Assembly (NCBI GenBank): GCA_034440635.1
Contig: JAOTON010001492.1
Location: 1 to 64,000, forward strand
DNA length: 64,000 nucleotides
Direction: 5' to 3'
Origin: Lepas anatifera
Taxonomy: Eukaryota; Arthropoda; Thecostraca; Lepadidae
The translations under genes were made by a program, and so were the position numbers. Shown piece by piece: positions 22,422 to 34,859 of the stretch. The notes under the pieces were generated by a model. That model made no database searches, was not told the origin of the DNA, and was given only the letters and a program-made list of their open reading frames with translations. How positions within the stretch are numbered: position 1 is the stretch's first letter; each line of letters begins with the position of its first letter.

Positions 22422-25400
22422 CTAACCACACTTATTCGTAATTCGTGGTGAGAGTGACACTAGGTGTGCCTCCTCTGCGGTGTTCCGGACAGATTCGAGG
22501 GCGTTACGTCCTCAGGCCTACATCAAAGTTGAAGTGGACGCCGGCGCTTGCTCTCCAGAGTGGAAGGTGGCGGGGAGGTTCGTCTCCAGGAGGATAGTAT
22601 CGACCCTGGAAAGCGTGAGCGTCTCTTCACGGGTGCTGCGCCAGCTGGTGACGGTGGTGGCCAGCAGAGCGAAACTTTGCGAAAGTCTGAATGGGTCGTC
22701 GGGAATTTGACTCGAATCCTCCGATTGCGATAGAATCAGAGCACCAAGCCGCGTTGCGTCATAGAGGTTAAGCGCAAGAAATCGGCAAAAGTACATTGGC
22801 TATTCTTGTGGAATTCGGTGCTGTTACTTAGCAGATTGTCGGTTCTGCAGATGAACTCTTTTCCGGAAAAATATGTGTATTTTTGTGGCAGGAAGGCACG
22901 GAGCCGACGACGCAGTGGTTTTTGCGGGTACATGTATCATGCAGCAGCTTTTGCTATTCATTTTACCAGCATCCAGGGCAGCGCCAGGACACATGTGAAG
23001 AGTGGAGCGACTGCGTTGCTGGCATGGACATTTGGGAACTGACCTCTATGTAATCCATCTTGACGGGCGGTAACTGCTTAGGATCTAACAAAGACGTCAC
23101 GATGAAGACCTTGTCAAATTGAGCCTCCTCCTCCTACGTGTGTTTTGCAAGCAGCTTTTTATCGCTTGACTGTGTGTAGCGTTCCGTGCGGTAGAGTTAG
23201 TCATTGCCAAGAAAATTCACATATAATCATACCATTCATTCCATACCCGAAGTTGTCGGGAAAATTCGAAACAAATCCATTTGAAAACCACGATTACTAA
23301 TCTACCTAAGTCCTATTCACAAACGAAAAAGTGAATACTTCTATTGATTCGACGAAAGAAAGGACGACTCATACACATAGCCGAATTCGAAAGCAACCAG
23401 GGTCATTCTGATTCCATCATTCCATGGATCTGGTTAGACAGTATATCCCTTATCATTTCCTATCCATGGCATGCTCTGCCATACAAGTCTCTCGTGAGCC
23501 ATAATCAAATAAAGTGAGGAAGTGATAGAGAGCAGGTATAAACCAGTTAAAATGAGTCAAAAGCTGCTACCCTCGCAGACGACGCAGGGCAGCTTGAACA
23601 AACATTCAAAAGACAGATGTTTCCCGAGTTCGTCTTGTCTCTGAGTTAAGTTTTTTTAATATATATATCGGTTCGAAACAAGAAATACCACGGTGATTTA
23701 CAGGCGAATTAATTTGGGTGTTCAACCGTAAACAGGTGACGTAATCAGAAAAATGTAATGATTAAATTATATGCTCCTGTCTTCGACGTATGGTGAGTAA
23801 AAGGGACGGGGAAAAGCTCACATGGGTTCATAAAGGGGCGACAGGGCCGGTCTCAGGACCGGGTTGCTGATCGTTGCTGGCACGCCGATAAGTGCAAAAC
23901 TATCGTTATGAACACACATATACTGTTGATAATATAATGTTGTAAACACTGCGTTTTGGCCGTTATTCAAGTTATATGGTGAGGGTTTGTGGGGTGCCTC
24001 ACATCGAAACATATTGCTCCGCCGGTTGTAGGTGGATCCAGGACTCGAGCTTTTTAGAGGGAGGGGGATATTTGCGAGTGCGGCGGGTTGGGGCGTGACG
24101 TCTATTCCTGAGTGGATAATGCTCTTGACGGGAGGGGGCAAGTGAGGGTGAAAAGTGTGATCTTATAAATGAAAAGTGATGATATTTTTTTCAAATTCGC
24201 ATGGTTTTCCAAGTTTCTACCCTATGTATGTATGTAGTGGCATTGGCCCCATTGCCCGCCCAGATCCGCCGATGCTCGGATTTTGACTTCTTATACCAAA
24301 GTTTGGAGACCATCGAAAACTACCATCAGATCGGATCATCGCCTTTCTGAGATTCGTCCCTGCCCGCTCCCCCGACGTTTGCGTCGACGCACCCGCACCA
24401 ATAGCAGTGAGGCACGACCGTAGTGCCCTCACTGCAGTGCGGTGTTACCCCAGCGCCCTCCCGGCCTCCAGGTGCGACACAAGCGCCCCGTCGGCGGATA
24501 CCTCACCTTGGATTGCACATGTTTTTGAAGTGGCACCTTTACCCTGAGAAATGAGCGAGTTTGGTTCATAAAACTGAAACAATGACCAATCAACCACATA
24601 AAACATTTCTTGATCTATTTTATTGCCATTCATGCACGTTTGATATCGATTAAGGTTTCTTAAAAAATATTGAGTAAAAGATACAATGCAAGCAAATTCC
24701 AGAAATCCCTGGGCTATAAAACTGCGTCTTTGCGAAATGCACCCGCAGGGCACGGTCGCTGTCCACTGCGCATGCGCGAGTTGCCTCGCTCTTAGACTGA
24801 GCACCCCTAATACATACAATCCTGCTTTCAAATAAATTATATATTGAGTTTTTACGAATAATTATAAATTATCAGTTACAATTCTAGCAATAAATGTATT
24901 AAAAAGACTAGTTTTTAGTAAAATTACATTTCTTAAAGTTCTAGAAAACTCTGAATGCTAGTAGCTGGTTTGCGTTTGCGAGCATAGGCGGTCGCCGGAG
25001 GGTACCGTTATTTAATTTCCACGCTTCCCAACAAACAACCATCCAACACACACACACACAAACTAATGTCCATGTATGGATTTCCATTTTTTTTTTTGGT
25101 GGCCTTCCTACGATCAGCCCAGGGCTGGGGCCGCGTTTCCATCGCCGACAACCAGCGCACCCCGCCCACATGTCCAGAATGCGGAGGGGACAGGACAACA
25201 ATATCTAATGCATCCAGGACATGTGGACGGCGAAGCCGGCCGTGACCGGCGATGCAAACGCGGCCCACACGAATTCAGAGACGCAGAGCTGGGAGAGGTC
25301 AATTTCGCAGTGAAATTAATCTCTTCCTTAGCGCTGCGAGTCTGAAAGTTAACTTTAAGGGCGAAGGGTCCGAAAGAAATTCGCCCGCAAAGCTGGCGGC

Positions 25401-25797
25401 CAAAAGCCAGCGGCCACTGTTTTAGAAAAAATAAAGCCATGCTGGAAGGGAAAACCTCAAAGATGTACGCTCGGAAACTCCAAGTTACATGGTTGAGATG
25501 AAAAACCCTTCTTAAATAAAAAAACAATATTTTCGCGGTGATATTCTATGGGAATGCACCGCTGTCATCTTTGATTTGGGGTAGAGAGATCCATAACCCA
25601 CGAAGGGGGGGAGAGGGGGGTCGCAATTATGTAGAGAATGGCGCTTTTAGTGAGGGAGATAACATAAAGCATACGATGGCAAGACGCTGTTTCGGAGGTA
25701 TTCATAACCAGGATTATCTTTAATAATCCTAACGAGAAGTAAATGGCGGTGTTGCACATACTGTTTCATCGGTCCACGTTTATGTGCCCATGCTTCA
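22422..25797. other. Region without a recognised gene (right arm)
   Basis: Mirror of 3768-7143. Small frames such as 22518-22796 and 24445-24831 (minus) match nothing I know. One substitution relative to the left arm is seen near 22633 (left-arm equivalent near 6929). Confidence 0.55.
25138..25266. repeat. Imperfect hairpin (right-arm copy)
   Basis: Mirror of the hairpin at 4298-4436, with outer arms GGGCCGCGTTTCCATCGCCG and CGGCGATGCAAACGCGGCCC. Confidence 0.6.
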
Positions 25798-26732
25798 TCA
25801 GAGTTTATGGGCCCATGTTGATTCACATATGAAGTTCAGAACCAGTTCGATGAGGTCTGGACGGTCGTTTCCGAGCAGATTTTGGAGACTAGGGGTCAGA
25901 TTATTCGCCGCCAGGTGGTTGGCGATGCGTATCCTTCTTGGGGCTTCGGTGGGACATTCGAGTAACATATGTTTAACTGAGAGCCTTGCGCCACATCCTT
26001 CACAGTTCGGAGGGGGAGCATTGTCGAAGAGATAGCTGTGGGTTAATCGAGTGTGTCCACAGCGTAAGCGAGAAAGGAGTACTTCCTTTTGCCTGGTGTT
26101 TTGGTTGCTAGTGCACCAGGGAGAGAGTTTGGGTTTGATTTCATACATGTGATCAGAGTGTATGTTTTCCCATTTTAATTGAAGATAAGATGTAAAACGT
26201 TCTCTCAATGCACTAAAAACATCCGAAAGAGGTAAGTGGATATTTGTCATCCTTGGCAAAAGAGAGGCCTGTTTCGCCGCTGTATCGGCCTCTTCATTGC
26301 CGGGAATGGAACAGTGGCCCGGGATCCAAAGGAAGATGACGTTTTGGCTACGAGGAAGGGTATAGAAAATCCGAAGTATATCGTAGACGAGTGGATGATC
26401 TATGGTCTCTGGGCACCGTAGGGCCCCAAGGGCCGATCGCGAGTCTGTGCATACTATCGAAAGAGGAGTACGTGATTCTCGGATGAGAATCATAGCCCTT
26501 TGATAGCATACAGCTCTGCAGTAAAAACGGAGGCAATGTTTGGTAGTCGGTAAGTCAATTTCAAATTTAACCAGACAACCGCAGATCCAACTTGCTGGTT
26601 CCGTAAAGATCCGTCCGTGTAGATAAATGTATAGTCCGAATGAGCAAATTGGTATGCGTGGAAGTCAGACAATATTTCAGTCGGATTTATTTGCGACTTT
26701 CGTTCAGAAAAAGGTATTGGATATCTGGCCAA
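25798..26732 (-). pseudogene. I-like LINE ORF2, RNase H and zinc knuckle
   Basis: Two overlapping frames are involved (26732-26490 and 26493-25798). The first has FIYTDGS and GSAVVW...SVFTAELYAIKGL. The second has CTDSRSALGALRC, WIPGHCSIPGNEEAD and CEGCGARLSVKHMLLEC. The shift at about 26490 is shared with the left arm (about 3072), so it pre-dates the duplication. The last cysteine-histidine motif is the knuckle typical of the ends of such ORF2 proteins. Confidence 0.87.
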
Positions 26733-28393
26733 CGGTGAAGCCAGTAGGCTAGAGGAGGTGCCTTGGAAGCGGTGTGCACCAGGGGCATATTGATCTCAGT
26801 CTGAGCGTTCTGTACTACAGTGGCAATAGAACGGATTGTTTTCTGAGGCCGGCGTGGGTTATAAACATAATGAGGCGTCACGCAGGACGAAGCAGGATGG
26901 TCCGGGCTGCTCATAACCTGGTAATAATATCGGAGGACTAAGAAGAGTTGACGGCTTTCTAGAGGAGGCACGCTAACATCGGCCTGAAGAGCAGTCACAG
27001 GGGTGGTCCGAAATGCCCCCGTAATTATCCTAAGACACATGGATTGTATTGACTCTATACGATGTCGAATTGTTGGGGAAACTATACATATTACAAGGGC
27101 ACTATAGTCGAGAACAGATCGTACAAGGCTGCTGTAAAGGAGGGTGAGAGATTTACGGTCCGCACCCCAGGTACAACCTGAAACACATTTCAGTATGTTA
27201 ATTCTTTGTAGGCAGCGTACTCGCAGCTGTTCAATGTGGTTGCGGAAAGTGAGACGGGTGTCAAGTATAATACCTAGATACTTGAACGTCTGAACTTGCG
27301 GGATGGGTTGATTTCTAATTTTTAGTTGGAGATCGTCCGCCGCTCTGCCTCTTTTAAATACCATAGTGGCTGATTTCGCAGGGGAAAGAGAGAATCCCCA
27401 CCTGTCACACCAACGCGATATAAGCCTCAGTGCGGCCTGCATTATTTCTCCGGATTCCCTACAGGTTTCGCGGGTAGTCCAGATGGCAAGATCGTCAGCA
27501 AACATGGAACAATGGACGCTCGGATAATTTCTCCGTACGTCGTCGAATATATCATTTACGGCCAGTAAGAAAAGGTTGGGAGATAGCACACTCCCCTGTG
27601 GTACACCATGCTCAAGTGTGTGTGGATCCGAAAATGTTGTCTTGCATTTTACCTGGAACGTTCTGACTTGCAGAAAGTTTTTAATAAACTGGGCCATGTG
27701 GCCCCGAATGCCAATGTTATGGAGCTTTACCAGCGCAGTTCCTCTGTAAACCTTATTAAACGCGGATGATAAATCTAAGAATGTGGCGACAGTAGGATGT
27801 CCGTGAATGAAGCCTTTTTGGACAGATGATACGAGTCTGATAATGTTGCAGTTGGTGTTCAAGTTTTTACGAAATCCACTTTGAAAAGGTGACAACAGTT
27901 TGTTGGATTCCAAAAAGAAGGTTAGCCTGGCATTTACCATTCTTTCCATTATTTTGCAGGAACAATTCGTAAGCGAAATTGGGCGATAAGAAGTTGCCAA
28001 AAGTTCATCTTTACCTTGTTTTACTATTGGGATAACTATGCTTTGAAGCCAACCAGGAGGGAAGGCATCAGTTTCCCCTAAGTTGTTTATTGAGGATAAC
28101 AATCGTGTACGATTTTGATTTGAAAGATTTGAGTAAAAAGAGTAATTTATTCCATCCGGACCGGGAGATGATTTATTACCCCTGGTTATCGATACTTCGA
28201 GCTCCTTTAGGGTGAAAGGAACGTTGTAATATTCAGTTTCTGGTGATGAAAAGTCTAAGAGATTCGATGCTGCCACAAGATTCTGGTGAATATTTGACGG
28301 GTATATTTCTGTTGACGATACAGACGCAAAGTGTTTAGCAAATGTATTTGTGACCTCATGCGGGTCGGATATTATTCCATTAGTGGTCATCAA
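26687..28393 (-). pseudogene. I-like LINE ORF2, reverse transcriptase domain
   Basis: The frame is open for 568 codons. It shows SSPGPDGINYSFY, YRPISLTNCSCKIMER, DLSSAFNKVYRG, VPQGSVLSPNLF and FADDLAIW, the standard non-LTR RT blocks. It ends at 26687, where a T run is one shorter than at 2850 in the left arm. The inverted repeat covers only 26687-28128 of it. Confidence 0.9.
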
Positions 28394-29528
28394 TTGTGGA
28401 AAATGTGCCCTGCAAGCTCGACGGGATCCGAATGAGCGAACCGTCTGCCATATGTCTTTTATCGGGGTAAAACGATTGAGTTTTTGAGCCGACGTATGTT
28501 CTCCATGATTTTACCTTCTCCTCCCAGAAAATTTGTGAAGCAAAAACGCAGCTATCAGAATATTCTTGTGCGAGTAAATCGTCCATTACATTTTTTTGAA
28601 AAGCACGAAGGGCCCTTCTCCTCACGGCCTTCGCCCATTGGCATCGCGATTTCCACCATGGCGCGTGAGTGGCTTGCATTTGGGGGTTTGGATTTGATTT
28701 TGAGCGTGGGATGATATCCAATGCAGTGTCATAAAGAGCGGAGAGGAATGTGGTCATATCTGGTGGAGCGTCGTGAAGCTTAGAAGCTAAATTGTCGTTG
28801 AATTTCGTCCAGTCAGCTAATTCTGTTTTCCATTTCTGTATAGTGGGTACGGATGGAAGGCAGGTTAGTGATGGGATGCAAATAGAAATCGGAAAGTGGT
28901 CAGAGAAGAGCGGATCAGAAGAGACAGACCATTGGAAATGTTGCGCAAGGTGGGCCGAGACCAGCGTGAGGTCAATCGCAGAGAGAGATCTGTGGCTTCG
29001 ACTTTGAAAGGTTGGAGAACAGTCATTAAGGAAGCAGAGTGAGTTTGATTCTAAAAAATTTTCGATTATATGACCCCTCGTAGATACTGATTGGCTACCC
29101 CACATAGTGTGGTGGGCGTTGAAATCACCTAGCAACATAACTGGGGAGGGGGATAGTTGGGTGACTAGATTGTCCAGATTGGTCAGAGTTACTTGAGAAT
29201 CATGTGGGGGGAGGTAGATAGAAACAGCAATGAAATTCAGACGACCTATTTTTAGATGAGCTGCAACAGCATTTAGAGGAGTTTGTAGGTTTATTCTGCG
29301 TTGAGGGAGAAGATTTGAAACATATAAGGCAGCCCCTCCCTTTCTAGAGTCTGAGTGTATGTTATTTTGGTACATGGTATATCCTTTGATTGAGAAATTA
29401 TACACATCAGCGCCTCGCAGGTGAGTCTCCTGGATAGCCGCCACCAGGGGACTTTCATGAAGCATTACATTTTTGAATTCTGCGCAGTGTGAGATAAGGC
29501 CACCAACATTCCACTGGAGTATTTCCAT
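28380..29528 (-). pseudogene. I-like LINE ORF2, endonuclease domain
   Basis: It has 382 codons from MEILQWNVGGL. Endonuclease blocks present: AAIQETHL, LLGDFNAHHTMWGS, SAIDLTLVSAHL and SDHFPISI. This domain nicks target DNA for target-primed reverse transcription. An upstream in-frame start used in the 1-810 copy is out of frame here because of a 2-base difference. The frame ends at 28380 and the RT continues in an overlapping frame from 28393, so one base has been lost or gained between the domains. Confidence 0.88.
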
Positions 29529-29529
29529 A

Positions 29530-31055
29530 TTACTCGTTTTGTGTGTGTTTTTCCTCTATAAAGCATCGCTTAGGAGTGGTGGGTCGCTTAGTACTTCGGA
29601 GTGTCCCGCGCCGTGTGCGGGGTGGGCTCGAGGCAGGGGTGATGTCGGAGTTAGAGTCACAGGACAGGTAGGCAGGAAGAGGGCTGTAGGCTGGAGAGGG
29701 GTTTGGATTCAGAGGGCTCAGATCCGCGTCAGCGGGTGCTGAGGGATCGGCGGGACCCCCAAGGTCAGGATTGTTGCTCACAGTGAGCCAGCTTTGAGAG
29801 GAAGGACAGGCGTGTTGGGTGGCGCCCACCTGCGATTCACCTGAACCAACGTCAGCACAGGTTCCCGCTGATGGTGGAGAGGCGGCGACGGCAACGGGCG
29901 GGATGGACTTAGCAGTGAGTTTGCCCTCAGATCCCGTAGTTGCGCGACAGTCAGAGCCCGCATGCTGATCGTCTTGGGTGACGTCTGGGCGGACTTCAGA
30001 GCAGGACTGTGGTGATACCAAAAGGCAATCCTGTGAAGCCTGGAGGTCACCAGAGGGCAGTGGAACCGACCTGTAAGCATTGGCATGAGGTTCCCTCCTG
30101 TGCGGGGGCTGGTGGTGCGAGGAGGAACCTCGGCACAGGGGTCACCAGCATGAGGACCTGCCGGGTACCGGGGCCCTGGAGCCACGTAGGGGCCCGAGGC
30201 CGGATGCACGCGCGGAGAGGGCGCTGACCCACCGGGTAGGCCTCCAATCTTTTGCTTATGACGGGGAGCCTTTGCTTTCTCTGCATAAGATCTGGGAGGC
30301 GTCGCAGGTGGGAGTCGCGGCCACTGATCGTAAGATCTTATCCCCGGTGCCCTTGCCTTGGCTGCTTTAACGGCCTCTTCCCATTTAGGGCACACATCCG
30401 CGTCCACGGGGTGAGGTCCCGAGCAGGAAGCACATCGATATGGACCCTCGCAGTCCCCGCCGCCATGCTCCTCAGAGCAGACCCTGCACCTCACTTTGCG
30501 AGCTTTGCACTGGCGACTGAGGTGTCCATATTTGAGACACTTGAGGCACAGTTTTGGCTTCTCCACCCATGGTCTGACAGGGAATCGGGCATAGCCCGCA
30601 ATGAGGTGGGAGGGAACCTCAGTCCCCCAGAAGTGGAACTTTAGCAGGGCGTTTGGTCGCCCGTTCCGATTTGGGAAGCGTGTAATCTTAGCCACACCTT
30701 GCCCCTGGCTCTCCTTCGTGATCGTCTCTAGGTCATCATGCAGAAGCTCTGGGGCATATATCGTGCCAGCGGCCATATTTAGACGCGTGGGCAGCTCCAC
30801 AGTCACACTTTTACCCAGAAACATATCAAGCTCCAGCATCCTCTCAGTCTGGAAAGTAGTGGCCGTTTTGACTAGGAGGGCCCCACTCCTAATTGCCCTG
30901 GCCTCCAGTACTGGCTGAGCCAGTATGTAGATGAGTTCATCTCGAACTTTGTAGGGACTGACTTTTAGGAATGGGGTCCCATCCATACATCTAATGAGCA
31001 AGAAGGCAGGGCCCTCTGGTGCAAGGTGCCCAAGACCCATGTCATTTTCCACCAT
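29530..31055 (-). pseudogene. I-like LINE ORF1 (gag-like RNA-binding protein)
   Basis: It begins MVENDMGLGHLAPEG. The centre has tandem zinc knuckles: CLKCLKYGHLSRQC, then CRVCSEEHGGGDC, then CASCSGPHPVDADVC. These bind LINE RNA in related elements. A low-complexity proline/serine tail follows. The frame shifts near 30108, where a G run is one shorter than at 1345, and again near 29599, so no single frame reaches the natural end. Confidence 0.85.
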
Positions 31056-31451
31056 ACTTTTGGCTGGCGCTTAACGACCAGCCAGACCCTGAACTGACCT
31101 TTGTGTGTAGATTTCTGGACCGAGTGGCGAGAAAGTAAAACAAGGATGATGTCACACTAAACGATTAGGTCACACACTTGTAGGTTCAGTGCCCATGCCA
31201 ACACAGAGTTTATGTCTTGATATCCTCTTATTAGATATCACATTTTTGGGATTGAAATCCAGGTCAAAGCAAAAGGCAGAAAAGCATATCAAAACAAGTT
31301 GCGATCGGGGAGATTGACTCTGTGAATGCACTGACAGAAATTGTAACTGTTAAAATGCTTCTCAGTTTTGGTGTGAATTCCACTACACAAACTCTGAGGA
31401 ACCTAAGAACTATAGCTCCTTAATAGCTAGTAATGCTGTGTAACAGCTGCC
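31056..31451. other. LINE 5' UTR and flank, no gene seen
   Basis: It contains the unplaced 5' end of the I-like LINE, then unique AT-rich DNA. No ORF or motif of note. Confidence 0.5.
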
Positions 31452-31455
31452 TTAA

Positions 31456-32290
31456 CACGCGCATTGACGGGGGTCTGAGCCACCTTCGCATTGACGGGGG
31501 GGCGGGTACCCGCCCCCCTAAGATCTCGAGAACCACGGTAGGTAGCGAAGAACGGTAAACGGCGTTGGGCTGCCCATCCACTTCTCCATCGAAAACATTT
31601 GAACCATTTTTTTTGTCAGGTCACATTTAAGGTCACGAGAGGTCAAAACATGCCCGTCATAGGGATAACATGTAAAATTCAGTTTTTCGGGCATTACATC
31701 TGAACAAGTAAAGATAGAGCAAAACGACCTGAACTATATGAATCCTCTTAGCAAGCCGAATCGAATGATATATAATTTGACCTTGCTAGGTCAAATCAAG
31801 GATTTGACCTGACCTGAGGTAAGGTCAGGGTCAAGTTATATAAAATGCATATCATTAGAACCGCAAAGCCCAGGCGAGTCTAATGCAGCTAAAATAAATG
31901 CTCTATCACCATCCGTTACTGAGTTATTCCGTAAAAACCATTTTTCCCATGTATTTCCAATGGAGAGGTCATGCCTCGTACCTGACCTTAGGTCATCGAT
32001 ATCAAAAATACCGGAACATATGTTAGAGAACTCGGTGGGGCCATTATGTGATATGAGTTTCAATCGGATAAGTTCACCCTGCTCCGACTTATGCTATCTT
32101 AAACTTTTTTGAGGTCGGGTCACTTGACCTGTACTGGTGACCTGACCTGAGATGACCTAACCTTAAAATTTTCACAGAAGTTGGAAAAATGATGAGGGAA
32201 AAGGTATACCAAGTAGGGCGGCGCTACGCGCCGCTTTTTCTACTGTCTCCGAAACTCAGGGGCGGGTACCCGCCCCGTCAATGCGCCGTG
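31456..32290. mobile_element. Non-autonomous TTAA-flanked element (piggyBac-like candidate)
   Basis: Terminal inverted repeats CACGCGCATTGACGGGG and CCCGTCAATGCGCCGTG (one-base offset) are flanked on both sides by TTAA (31452-31455, 32291-32294). A second inverted pair, GGGCGGGTACCCGCCCC-like, lies just inside. The 835 bp element has no transposase ORF. Its interior is full of GGTCA/TGACC half-sites. TTAA targeting is the mark of piggyBac, hence the tentative class. Confidence 0.65.
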
Positions 32291-32399
32291 TTAATCCTAA
32301 TGCACATACCTCACGCAAGCAATCTTTTCTATTTTTTTCTTTTACATTACATGTATTTCCTTTCTCATGTGACCCTGGGCTGTTTCTGTGAATAATTAA

Positions 32400-34851
32400 T
32401 AGAGGTGGGAGTTTCGGGCAATTTTGCAGGCCCGGCCCAGGCCTCGGCTGGCAGCTGATTTTAGAAGCCCGTCACAAGCCCGGTTTGTGGAAGAAAATGG
32501 ATTATCAAGCCCGGAAGGCCCGGTATCATGGAAAACCATTAACGACTATATACAACATTTATTTACTTTAAAGCTGTTTCAAATATATGTTTTAAGCCAA
32601 TTTATCCTGTAAAAACTTTTGGTTTCACCCAAAACCATATTAAAAAGGTGCATGTAGCATCAGTAGCGTCAGCTATCTTAATAATTCAGCAGAAAATGAT
32701 ACTGAAAAACACAGTATGAAACATGGCTTGCTTATGATGCAAGCTTACTTCAGTTAATGACCAGCATCACCTTATAAAAACAAAGGGCATTCTAGATAGA
32801 GGTATGCACATGGCAGCTATAAGAATCGGGATGAAATAAGTCCACTCATGTCAGACATTTCTTCCATCTTTGCACTTTTATAAACCATTATATGCTGGCA
32901 CGAGCCTCACAATTGAGTTCCAATAATGTTTATGAATAGAGGAGAGAGCAGTGACAAGTTTTCAGCTAAAACTTTTCAGAATATCATGGCGGAATGGCTG
33001 TGAATGAACCAAAAATCCTTCACATTGTCCCTCAATTGATACATGTGAACATTTTCTTTTAGTTTAGTCACTAAACAGCTTGGAAGATAGTCAAAAGATT
33101 GTTCTGCTTGGGTCAGCCCGGTCTGCAAAGTAGGTAAGCCAACAGGCCAATATGAACAAGGCCCATCAGCCATATACAATTATCAAACCACCAGCCATAA
33201 AGAACTATCTTGATAAGGAACCACTAGTTTTCCACAGGTTTGCACCAAACATTGAATAAAAATATTGCACCAATCTCCACCAAAAATTAAATCTGACACA
33301 AAAAAAAACAACTCAATCCCATCCACATCACCATTTGGGCTTGAACACTATTCTGTTTGTTTTGTTGTATTTTACGGGCTTGCGCTTTGTAGGTATCTGA
33401 AGCGCCGTGCTTGTCTACATTAGAGCAGCATTTATGAAAACATTTTTCACCAAAATTTACCAGAGTAGTAAGTTTATTTCAGCGAAAATATTCCAAGACT
33501 TTTTAATATTCATTTTAAAATTTCACACATTTAAAAAATAAGCACAAAGTGTGTGGTGCATTTCTTTTGTTCCTGAGAATAGGCCACTTTTTGTGCACTT
33601 GTTTCATATATGACGCTTTTCTGGCTTGGCTTTACAAGCTGCTCAAGGCCGTGGAATCTGCCATAATTTGGATATTCTGTTTTTGTGTTCTGTATTCCTA
33701 CGTTTCTGTACATTTTTAGTGTGGTGGGAGGGAAGTGTAAAGTAAAGGTATCTTGGGAAGGAAGTGCTGTTATGTTCAAAGCTTATAATAGAAGTTGTAT
33801 TTCATAGAGGCCAGGGAAGTATCTCCACAAGGAAAATGCAACACATAATGTCAAGTATATTCATGTTTTGGTGTAATTTCAAAGGTTCCTTCTAAGGCTG
33901 ACTGCTCTCCCCAGTATCTCCCCATAACTGACTAATTTATGTTTTGAAGTACTTCGATCAAAAACATGTTTTCTTTGTGCCTATTTCCTTGCTTATACTA
34001 GCTTTTTCTGAGTGGATTCTGCATCTTTTGGGCAATGAAAGAGCAAGATGAAGCTGTGGAAGGGTCGGTCAAACTTATCAACATTTGTTCTTGCTGCTAG
34101 AGTTACCAGGCCAATTTGACAATTATGGCCTCCCACTAGATAGTTTGTACCTGACATATTTACTTCACCATTTTTCGTAGAGGACATGGGAATGGCTCCA
34201 TAAATAACATTTTCTTTTTACCTGGAGCAGAAATCTTCTGGAAAGAATTTTCTAGCTAGAGCTATGTGTTACTATCAATATGTTAGCAGCAAATTGGTTA
34301 AATGACTTCCTTTGAAATGGTATACTGACAATATGGAAGTAACAAATATGCTATCACAATTTATATTTTGTTCACCCATATATGACTTGAAGATTTTGAA
34401 GTAATCATGATATTCATAAGATGACAGTACGGCATGGATGTGTGCAACTGCAGGCATTATTCAATATTTGATTTTAAATATTGATTCAGGTTTAAGTAAC
34501 TTGCTTTTGACCCTGGCATGAGTAACAGATAGAAAGCTAGAGCTTCATGCTTTACATTCCTGATGTATGTCTAAAAGTCTCAAAATTAATTATAAATGCA
34601 TTTTGAAGAGCTGCTGGTGCATGAATAAGATTATGTTTCAGTGGAAAAAACTAGGTCTGTACTGAAAAAGGCTTATTTAACTTACAGAAAATTGACTGAA
34701 GTCCCAGTTCAGTTGAAGCCCGGAATGAGCCTGGGTGAAGCCCGTTATCAGCCCGGCATTGGCTTAAATCATGTCTTCAGGCCCGGTCAAAGCCCGCGGG
34801 CCTGGGCCGGGCTTTTGCCCCGGGCCCCGGGCCTAGAAAGTCCCACCTCTA
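32400..34851. mobile_element. Non-autonomous hAT-like transposon, 2.45 kb
   Basis: The ends are TAGAGGTGGGA and TCCCACCTCTA. An exact 8 bp target duplication, ATAATTAA, flanks it at 32392-32399 and 34852-34859, as hAT transposition requires. Both subterminal regions are packed with GCCCGG motifs (about 32430-32530 and 34700-34835), likely transposase-binding clusters. The interior is AT-rich with only short frames (33531-33779, 33993-34187), so transposition would need a transposase supplied in trans. Confidence 0.87.
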
Positions 34852-34859
34852 ATAATTAA

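Larger units (their letters stand above)
14808..28128. repeat. Right arm of the giant inverted repeat
   Basis: This is the reverse-complement partner of 1435-14754. Homology ends at 28128 inside the reverse transcriptase of the I-like LINE, while the LINE itself continues uninterrupted to 31055. This arm is therefore contiguous with ordinary flank and looks like the parental orientation. The gypsy element in it is on the plus strand and its gag is intact. Confidence 0.97.
25798..31055 (-). mobile_element. I-like LINE with RNase H (fullest copy)
   Basis: On the minus strand this runs ORF1 (gag-like with zinc knuckles), endonuclease, RT, RNase H and a C-terminal zinc knuckle. RNase H after RT, together with a knuckle-bearing ORF1, places it in the I superclade; the exact clade needs a tree. 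The coordinates cover the coding part only. The 5' UTR extends past 31055 and the 3' end lies below 25798, but neither terminus can be fixed. The frame is broken at several one-base indels. Confidence 0.9.
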
